10,256 nucleotides of DNA from DATJLQ01 sp035509415 (GTDB lineage Bacteria > Pseudomonadota > Alphaproteobacteria > JACZXZ01): the NCBI GenBank assembly GCA_035509415.1, contig DATJLQ010000004.1, forward strand, positions 1 to 10,256, written 5' to 3'. Position 1 is the first letter of the stretch; every line of letters starts with the position of its first letter. Under the pieces are notes generated by a model. That model was not told the DNA's origin. It ran no database searches and saw only the letters and a program-made list of their open reading frames with translations. The position numbers and the translations under genes were made by a program. Below are positions 6,227-10,256 of this stretch, piece after piece.

Positions 6227-6763
6227 TCAGGCCTTGGCCTGATCGCTTTCCTTCTTGGCCTTCTTCTTGGCCTTCTTCTCGGCCTTGCGCGCGGCCGCCG
6301 CGTCGGCCTCGGCCGCACTCGGCGCCGGCGTCGCGACGTCGGCCGCGAGGGCCGCCTCGTCGAGCTCGGACGCGCTCGCGACCTCGCCCGGCGCCGCCAT
6401 GAGGCCCGAGCCCTTCTCGGCGATGCGCGCCGCCTTGCCCTTCAAGCCGCGCAGGTAATAGAGCTTCGCGCGGCGCACGCGGCCCTTGCGTACGACCTCG
6501 ATGCGGTCGACCAGCGGGCTGTAGAGCGGAAACACGCGCTCCACCCCCTCGCCGTAGGAAATCTTGCGCACCGTGAAGGCGGAATTGTAGCCCGCGTTCT
6601 TGCGGCCGATGCAGACGCCCTCGAACACCTGGGTGCGCGTGCGCTCGCCCTCCACGACCTTGACGTGGATGCGCAGCGTGTCGCCGGGCGCGAAGGCCGG
6701 GATCTCGCCCGCCTGGGCGCGCTTGGCGATCTGCTCCTGCTCGAGCTGGTCGATGATGTTCAT
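6227..6763 (-). CDS. rplS: 50S ribosomal protein L19 with Ala/Lys-rich tail
   Basis: L19 lies at the 30S-50S interface. The core (residues about 1-116) is clear: FAPGDTLRIHVKVVEGERTR, SAFTVRKISYGEGVERVFPLYSP and RRAKLYYLRGLKGKAARI. The protein runs on for about 60 more residues, first acidic and alanine-rich (ASELDEAALAADVATPAPSA) and then strongly basic (KKAKKKAKK). The Escherichia coli protein is 115 residues, so the tail is an extension; disordered tails of this kind are known on alphaproteobacterial ribosomal proteins. The start ATG at 6761-6763 shares ATGA with the trmD stop. The basic tail is encoded partly by a 12-base repeat. Confidence 0.96.
   Translation of the reverse strand: MNIIDQLEQEQIAKRAQAGEIPAFAPGDTLRIHVKVVEGERTRTQVFEGVCIGRKNAGYNSAFTVRKISYGEGVERVFPLYSPLVDRIEVVRKGRVRRAKLYYLRGLKGKAARIAEKGSGLMAAPGEVASASELDEAALAADVATPAPSAAEADAAAARKAEKKAKKKAKKESDQAKA
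6251..6275 (-). repeat. 12-base in-frame repeat coding the L19 basic tail
   Basis: CTTCTTGGCCTTC appears at 6251-6263 and again at 6263-6275, a period of 12 bases, encoding overlapping KKAKK units. Repeats like this let the tail length change by slippage without breaking the frame. Confidence 0.6.
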
Positions 6764-7506
6764 GGCCTGCTACCTTTTCTGTCCTTGCCGGCCGCGAGGT
6801 AGCGCGCCCAGAGGTCGGGCCGCCGCTCGCGGGTCATGCGTTCCGCCTGGCCGAGGCGCCAGGCCTTGATGCGTTCGTGATGGCCGGAGAGCAGCACGTC
6901 GGGCACCTCGCGGCCCTGCCAGCTCTGCGGCCTCGTATAGTGCGGGTACTCGAGAAGTCCCCGCTCGAAACTCTCCTCCTCGAGCGACGCGGGCGCGCTC
7001 ACCACGCCGGGCAGCAGGCGCACGCACGCGTCGATCAGCGCGATCGCCGCCGGCTCGCCGCCCGAGAGCACGAAATCGCCGAGGCTCAGTTCCTCGATCC
7101 CGCGCGCCTCGATCACGCGCTCGTCGATGCCCTCGAAGCGGCCGCACACCAGCGTCACCCCGGGCCCGGCCGCGATCTCGCGCACCCGGCGCTGGTCGAT
7201 GAGCCGGCCGCGCGGCGAGAGATAGACGAGCGGCGCGGCCGGGAGCGCCGACGCCGCGATCGCCGCGTCCAGCACGTCGGGCCGCATCACCATGCCCGGC
7301 CCGCCGCCCATGGGGGCGTCGTCGACGGAGCGGTGTTTATCGCTTGCGAAGGCGCGAATGTCCACCGTTTCGAGCGCCCACAGGCCGGCCGCGAGCGCCT
7401 TGCCCGCGAGCGACGCGCCGAGCGGCCCCGGGAACATCTCAGGGAGAATGGTGAGCACCTTGGCGGTCCATGGAGCCGCCCCGTTGGCGCGCGTTGTGCC
7501 GCTCAT
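6760..7506 (-). CDS. trmD: tRNA (guanine-37-N1)-methyltransferase
   Basis: TrmD methylates G37 next to the anticodon using S-adenosylmethionine and so guards against frameshifting. It is a knotted SPOUT dimer. The 248-residue protein has the signatures DDAPMGGGPGMVM (62-74), VYLSPRGR (94-101), VCGRFEGIDERV (120-131), LGDFVLSGGE (142-151) and LLEYPHYTRP (184-193). By hand alignment to E. coli TrmD, Arg154 corresponds to Arg163, while the catalytic Asp169 corresponds to Glu178. The N-terminus has about a dozen extra residues before VLTILPEMF. Both ends overlap neighbours by ATGA (rimM stop, rplS start), giving a tightly coupled rimM-trmD-rplS block. Confidence 0.96.
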   Translation of the reverse strand: MSGTTRANGAAPWTAKVLTILPEMFPGPLGASLAGKALAAGLWALETVDIRAFASDKHRSVDDAPMGGGPGMVMRPDVLDAAIAASALPAAPLVYLSPRGRLIDQRRVREIAAGPGVTLVCGRFEGIDERVIEARGIEELSLGDFVLSGGEPAAIALIDACVRLLPGVVSAPASLEEESFERGLLEYPHYTRPQSWQGREVPDVLLSGHHERIKAWRLGQAERMTRERRPDLWARYLAAGKDRKGSRP

Positions 7507-8084
7507 CGTCCCACCTCCGCACGCGCGGACGCGGGCTCCGCCGCGCCGGCTTCACGGTCTTCGTTCTCGGCGCCGACCTCGAGCTCGCGCGGCGGCGCGA
7601 TGACGAGCCGTCCATGGGCGAGGTCGATCTCGGGCACCGTGTCGCGGGTGAAGGAGAGCAGCAGCGAGGGAGCGCCCGGGCGCTCGACCTCGATCACCTC
7701 GCCGGCGCCGAAATTATGCAGCGCCTTGACCGTGCCCATGGGAGCGCCGTCCGCGTCGACGCAGGCGAGGCCCACGAGATCGCCCGCGTAGAATTCGCCG
7801 GTCTCGAGCGTGGGCAGTGCCGCGCGCGCGATATAGAGCCGCGTGCCCTTGAGCGCCTCGGCGGCGTTGCGGTCGGCAATGCCGGCGATGCGCGCGATGA
7901 GCCTCGCGCCCGCCGCGCCGCGCAAGGTGAGCGCGAAGCGGCGCTGGCCGGTCTCGTCGGTGAGCGGGCCGTAGGACGCGAGGTCGCCGGCGCGCGCCGC
8001 GTAGCTCTCGACGCGCACTTCGCCCCGGACGCCGTGGGCGCCGGTCACCATGCCGAGACAGAGTTTTGCGTCCGTGCCGCTCAT
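7503..8084 (-). CDS. rimM: 16S rRNA processing protein RimM
   Basis: RimM helps mature the 30S subunit head by binding S19 and 16S rRNA. The 193-residue protein has the N-terminal domain starter LCLGMVTGAHGVRGEVRVESY, the linker EFYAGDLVGLACVDADGAPMGTV, and the C-terminal PRC-barrel with HNFGAGEVIEVERP and FTRDTVPEIDLAHGRLVI. A tail of roughly 25 residues rich in Ala and Glu follows. The start at 8082-8084 is chosen because GAGGA lies six or seven bases upstream and the family begins there; the frame stays open upstream through rpsP but that is not coding. The stop overlaps the trmD start. Confidence 0.94.
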   Translation of the reverse strand: MSGTDAKLCLGMVTGAHGVRGEVRVESYAARAGDLASYGPLTDETGQRRFALTLRGAAGARLIARIAGIADRNAAEALKGTRLYIARAALPTLETGEFYAGDLVGLACVDADGAPMGTVKALHNFGAGEVIEVERPGAPSLLLSFTRDTVPEIDLAHGRLVIAPPRELEVGAENEDREAGAAEPASARAEVGR

Positions 8085-8097
8085 CTCGTTCCTCGAA

Positions 8098-8117
8098 GCG
8101 CCGTCGATCGACGACGC
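8098..8117 (-). other. Intercistronic hairpin between rpsP and rimM
   Basis: CGTCGATCGACG (8102-8113) is a perfect palindrome, flanked by GCG and CGC across one mismatch. It fills much of the 43-base gap between the rpsP stop and the rimM start, upstream of the rimM ribosome site. It could tune rimM translation relative to S16; that is inference. Confidence 0.35.
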
Positions 8118-8127
8118 GCCGCGTGCC

Positions 8128-8526
8128 TCAGCTCGCCGCCGCCGCGGGCTTGGCCGCAGGCTTCGCCTGTGCCGGGGCCGCGGGTGCGGGTGCCGCAGCG
8201 CCCGCCGCCTCGGCCGCCGCGCGCCGCTCGGCCTTGGGCAGATGCTGCTGGGTCTGTTTCGGGATCGCCGGCACCGGGCCGAGCCCGGCCTTGCCGAAGA
8301 AACGCGCCACGCGCTCGGTCGGCTGGGCGCCGACGCCGAGCCAATGCTTGATGCGCTCGACATCGAGCACGATGCGTTGCGGATGGTCCTTGGCGACCAT
8401 CGGATTGTAGCTGCCCACCCGCTCGATGAAGCGGCCGTCGCGCGGGCTGCGCGCATCGGCGATCACGATGCGGTAGAAGGGGCGCTTCTTGGCGCCCGCA
8501 AGGGCGAGGCGGATCTTGAGGGACAT
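8128..8526 (-). CDS. rpsP: 30S ribosomal protein S16 with Ala/Pro-rich tail
   Basis: S16 is an early assembly protein of the 30S subunit. The core matches the family: SLKIRLALAGAKKRPFYRIVIAD (residues 2-24), SPRDGRFIERVGSYNPM (27-43), ERIKHWLGVGAQPTERVARF (57-76). After about residue 95 comes a low-complexity tail of Ala, Pro and Lys (AAAPAPAAPAQAKPAAKPAAAAS), absent from the roughly 80-residue enterobacterial protein but usual in Alphaproteobacteria. AAGGAG at 8538-8543 lies 11 bases before the ATG, rather far but the only good site. It follows ffh by 84 bases and is probably on the same transcript. Confidence 0.96.
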   Translation of the reverse strand: MSLKIRLALAGAKKRPFYRIVIADARSPRDGRFIERVGSYNPMVAKDHPQRIVLDVERIKHWLGVGAQPTERVARFFGKAGLGPVPAIPKQTQQHLPKAERRAAAEAAGAAAPAPAAPAQAKPAAKPAAAAS

Positions 8527-8577
8527 GTCCGGGTTTTCTCCTTCTCTCTAATCTCTGGATATTTCTGGGACTCTGGG

Positions 8578-8610
8578 TCGGGTTCGTATCGGATTCGTGT
8601 CGGGCTCGAT
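8578..8610. repeat. Three imperfect 11-base direct repeats after ffh
   Basis: TCGGGTTCGTA, TCGGATTCGTG and TCGGGCTCGAT follow one another directly from 8578 to 8610 and abut the ffh stop codon at 8611-8613. The array occupies over a third of the ffh-rpsP gap. It may be simple slippage expansion or a short tandem protein-binding array; nothing in the sequence decides. Confidence 0.5.
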
Positions 8611-9978
8611 CTAGCGCGGGAAGCCGCCGGGCAGGTTGCGCGGCCCCGGAAAGCCCGCGCGCGCGAGCCCCTTCTGGCCGAGCTTCGAGACCTGCTTCAT
8701 CATCCGGCTCATCTCCATGAACTGCTTCAGGAGCTTGTTCACCTCCTGCACCTCGGTGCCCGAGCCGGCCGCGATGCGGCGCTTGCGCGAGGCGTGGATC
8801 AGGTTCGGGTTGCGCCGCTCGGCCTTGGTCATCGAGCCGATGATCGCCTCCTGGCGCTTGATCATCTTGTCGTCGATGCGGCGCTCGGCGAGCTGGCGCT
8901 TTACCTTGGCGACGCCGGGGAGGAGGCCCATGAGGCCTTCCATCCCGCCCATCTTGCGCACCTGGCGCAATTGCGACGCCATGTCGTCGAGGTCGAAGCT
9001 GCCCTTCTCCATCTTGCGCGCGAGCTTCTCGGCCTCTTCCTGCTCGATCGTCTCGGCCGCCTTCTCGACCAGCGACACCACGTCGCCCATGCCGAGGATG
9101 CGCCCAGCGATGCGCTCGGGATGGAACGGCTCGAGGGCGTCGAGCTTCTCGCCCGTGCCCATGAGCTTGATCGGGCAGCCGGTGACGGCGCGCATGCTGA
9201 GGGCGGCGCCGCCGCGCGCGTCGCCGTCGACCCGCGTCAGCACGATGCCGGTGAGCTGGAGGCGCTTGTGGAATGCGTCGGCGACCTTGACCGCGTCCTG
9301 GCCGGTCATGGCGTCGGCGACCAGGAGCGTCTCGACCGGCTTGGTCGCCGCGTGCACGGCGGCGATCTCGGCCATGAGCTCGTCGTCGACATGGAGGCGC
9401 CCCGCGCTGTCGAGCAGCACGGCATCGTAGCCCTCGAGCCGCGCCTTGGTGAGTGCCCGCTTCGCGATCGCGAGCGGCGGCTCGCCGGGCACGAGGTTGA
9501 GCGTGTCGACCTCTGCCTGGCGCCCGAGGATCGCGAGCTGCTCCTGGGCCGCGGGCCGGCGCACGTCGAGGGACGCCATCAGCGTCTTCTTGCGCTCACG
9601 CGACTTGAGGCGGAGCGCGATCTTGGCGCTCGTCGTCGTCTTGCCCGAGCCCTGCAGGCCGACCATGAGAACCGGGACCGGCGGGGTCGCGCGCAGATTG
9701 ATCTCGGCCGCGGTCTCGCCCAGGGTCTCGACCAGGTGATCGTGAACGATCTTCACCACCATCTGGCCCGGGGTGACGCTGCGAACCACCTCATGGCCGA
9801 TGGCGCGCAGCTTGACCTGGGCGACGAAGTCCTTGACCACGGGCAAGGCCACATCGGCCTCGAGCAGAGCGACGCGGACCTCGCGCAGCGCCGCATCGAC
9901 GTCGGCTTCCGACAGCGCGCCGCGCCGTTTGAGCCGGTCGAACACGTCGCCGAGCCGTTTGGTCAGTGAATCGAACAT
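8611..9978 (-). CDS. ffh: Signal recognition particle protein Ffh
   Basis: Ffh is the GTPase of the signal recognition particle; with 4.5S RNA and FtsY it delivers nascent membrane proteins to the translocon. The N domain covers residues about 1-90 (ALLEADVALPVVKDF). The G domain has the P-loop GLQGSGKTTT (107-116), the G2/insertion SLDVRRPAAQEQL (136-148), DSAGR (190-194), LTRVDGDARGG (247-257; Arg instead of Lys in the usual TKxD, common in this class) and GTGEK (274-278). The methionine-rich M domain follows, with the RNA-binding SRKRRIAAGSGT (397-408) and the helix KQFMEMSRMMKQ. The 455-residue length and all motifs show an intact gene. Only AAGG lies upstream, 11 bases from the ATG, inside a hairpin. 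Confidence 0.97.
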   Translation of the reverse strand: MFDSLTKRLGDVFDRLKRRGALSEADVDAALREVRVALLEADVALPVVKDFVAQVKLRAIGHEVVRSVTPGQMVVKIVHDHLVETLGETAAEINLRATPPVPVLMVGLQGSGKTTTSAKIALRLKSRERKKTLMASLDVRRPAAQEQLAILGRQAEVDTLNLVPGEPPLAIAKRALTKARLEGYDAVLLDSAGRLHVDDELMAEIAAVHAATKPVETLLVADAMTGQDAVKVADAFHKRLQLTGIVLTRVDGDARGGAALSMRAVTGCPIKLMGTGEKLDALEPFHPERIAGRILGMGDVVSLVEKAAETIEQEEAEKLARKMEKGSFDLDDMASQLRQVRKMGGMEGLMGLLPGVAKVKRQLAERRIDDKMIKRQEAIIGSMTKAERRNPNLIHASRKRRIAAGSGTEVQEVNKLLKQFMEMSRMMKQVSKLGQKGLARAGFPGPRNLPGGFPR

Positions 9979-9988
9979 CGTTGCGAGT

Positions 9989-10005
9989 GCCTTATGCGCA
10001 AAGGC
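9989..10005 (-). promoter_or_regulatory. Small hairpin holding the presumed ffh ribosome site
   Basis: GCCTT (9989-9993) pairs with AAGGC (10001-10005) around a loop containing the palindrome TGCGCA. On the ffh strand the only Shine-Dalgarno-like AAGG is one arm of this five-bp stem, 11 bases before the ATG. The stem is short, so sequestration is a possibility only. Confidence 0.35.
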
Positions 10006-10010
10006 TTCAA

Positions 10011-10038
10011 CCCCAGTGCGCGTCCACGCGGACTGGGG
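10011..10038 (-). promoter_or_regulatory. Strong stem-loop in the ffh leader
   Basis: CCCCAGT (10011-10017) pairs with ACTGGGG (10032-10038), then after one G-G mismatch CGCG pairs with CGCG around the tetraloop TCCA. It stands 32 bases before the ffh ATG. With no T tract after it on either strand it is more likely a leader structure, or the site of an RNA-binding regulator, than a terminator. Confidence 0.5.
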
Positions 10039-10088
10039 GAGACCCTTTTGGGGCCCAAGGGGCTGACTTGTCCCTTGAAAGCGGCGCG

Positions 10089-10117
10089 ACCCTAAGGCTT
10101 TGCGGCGTGCGGGTCAA
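10089..10117 (-). promoter_or_regulatory. Candidate sigma70-type promoter for ffh
   Basis: On the minus strand TTGACC (10112-10117), five of six bases of the -35 consensus, is followed after 17 bases by TAGGGT (10089-10094), three of six for the -10. Transcription would start near 10082, giving a leader of about 100 bases that contains both hairpins. No better pair is visible in this 278-base region. Confidence 0.35.
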
Positions 10118-10183
10118 GCGGCCCGGCCGCCGGGCTCTGGGCCCGCCCGCCCCGCCCTCGTGACCCAAAATTAAATTTGTTTC

Positions 10184-10224
10184 CAGAGAGTTGCCGGCTG
10201 TGACAAGTCTCACAGACAGTTGCC
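10184..10224. repeat. 12-base direct repeat flanking a dyad
   Basis: CAGAGAGTTGCC (10184-10195) and CAGACAGTTGCC (10213-10224) match at 11 of 12 positions with starts 29 bases apart. The TGTGA-N6-TCACA dyad lies between them, its right edge overlapping the second copy by two bases. The arrangement suggests two equivalent binding sites around a central operator, or two -35-like TTGCC elements. Confidence 0.45.
10199..10214. promoter_or_regulatory. CRP-type dyad, TGTGA-N6-TCACA
   Basis: TGTGACAAGTCTCACA carries both half-sites of the classical CRP/FNR-superfamily cAMP-receptor-type operator with the exact six-base spacer; one more C/G pair extends the dyad to 10198-10215. It lies about 220 bases upstream of ffh and about 80 bases above the candidate ffh promoter, and the plus strand ends in an AT-rich TTTAATAT, so it may instead serve a divergent gene beyond the window. 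Confidence 0.45.
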
Positions 10225-10256
10225 TTGCGCCCGGCGAGTGTCGTGTCGTTTAATAT

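Noticed and set aside
4760..6802. 680-codon open frame on the plus strand opposite leuC and rplS
   Set aside because: It is Arg/Ala/Gly-rich with no recognisable domain, lies antisense to well-identified genes, and is explained by high GC at third codon positions removing stops.
7503..8456. A 317-codon version of rimM reading through rpsP
   Set aside because: The added residues are Arg/Ser-rich out-of-frame rpsP; family start, ribosome site and length all support the start at 8084.
8050..9969. 639-codon open frame on the plus strand opposite ffh and rpsP
   Set aside because: Same cause: low-complexity antisense translation (HLAELREL-type) with no signatures; ffh on the other strand is unmistakable.
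10111..10166. GGGTCA / TGACCC inverted repeat around a GC-rich stretch
   Set aside because: Only six bases per arm separated by 44 bases, readily expected by chance, and GGTCAA is better explained as the candidate -35 box.
9979..10256. 4.5S SRP RNA gene next to ffh
   Set aside because: The conserved GGAA-tetraloop hairpin with its symmetric internal loop could not be found on either strand.

Overview
The window looks like high-GC alphaproteobacterial chromosome. The gene order ffh-rpsP-rimM-trmD-rplS-leuC-leuD-leuB-asd, the Ala/Lys-rich tails on ribosomal proteins S16 and L19, and the TrmD wording CGRFEG all fit the Rhodospirillales-like part of that class. The assignment is inferred from protein wording and synteny; no 16S or other marker is present.

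Right to centre, minus strand (9978 down to 2837): a translation and protein-targeting block comes first: Ffh (signal recognition particle GTPase), ribosomal protein S16, the 16S maturation factor RimM, the tRNA m1G37 methyltransferase TrmD and ribosomal protein L19. It runs into leucine biosynthesis: LeuC, LeuD and LeuB. Four-base ATGA stop/start overlaps join rimM-trmD, trmD-rplS and leuC-leuD, indicating polycistronic mRNA and translational coupling. Between leuD and leuB lie two facing copies of a 32-base palindromic element (4005-4036 and 4048-4079). Their differences mostly preserve base pairing, so they look like a REP-type pair, possibly a stabiliser or terminator inside the leu cluster.

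Centre: a small plus-strand gene for an Mpo1-like (DUF962) membrane protein (2511-2840) sits between leuB and asd. Its stop codon overlaps the leuB stop on the opposite strand within a shared CTAG. asd (aspartate-semialdehyde dehydrogenase, 2411-1386) follows on the minus strand and ends against a perfect 11-bp stem hairpin that it shares, convergently, with the plus-strand cluster to its left.

Left end, plus strand (1-1328): a compact accessory cluster holds one partial and two complete members of a small secreted-protein family that I cannot name, plus a 56-codon ORF (220-390) wedged between the first two with 13- and 2-base gaps. The family has a conserved NPWTGDVW-like core and two cysteines exactly 37 residues apart in all three members. 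These genes look less GC-rich than the core genes on the right.

Right end (9979-10256): the ffh leader carries two hairpins, a candidate sigma70-type promoter and, near the edge, a perfect TGTGA-N6-TCACA dyad flanked by a 12-base direct repeat. It may be a control region shared with a divergent gene beyond the window.
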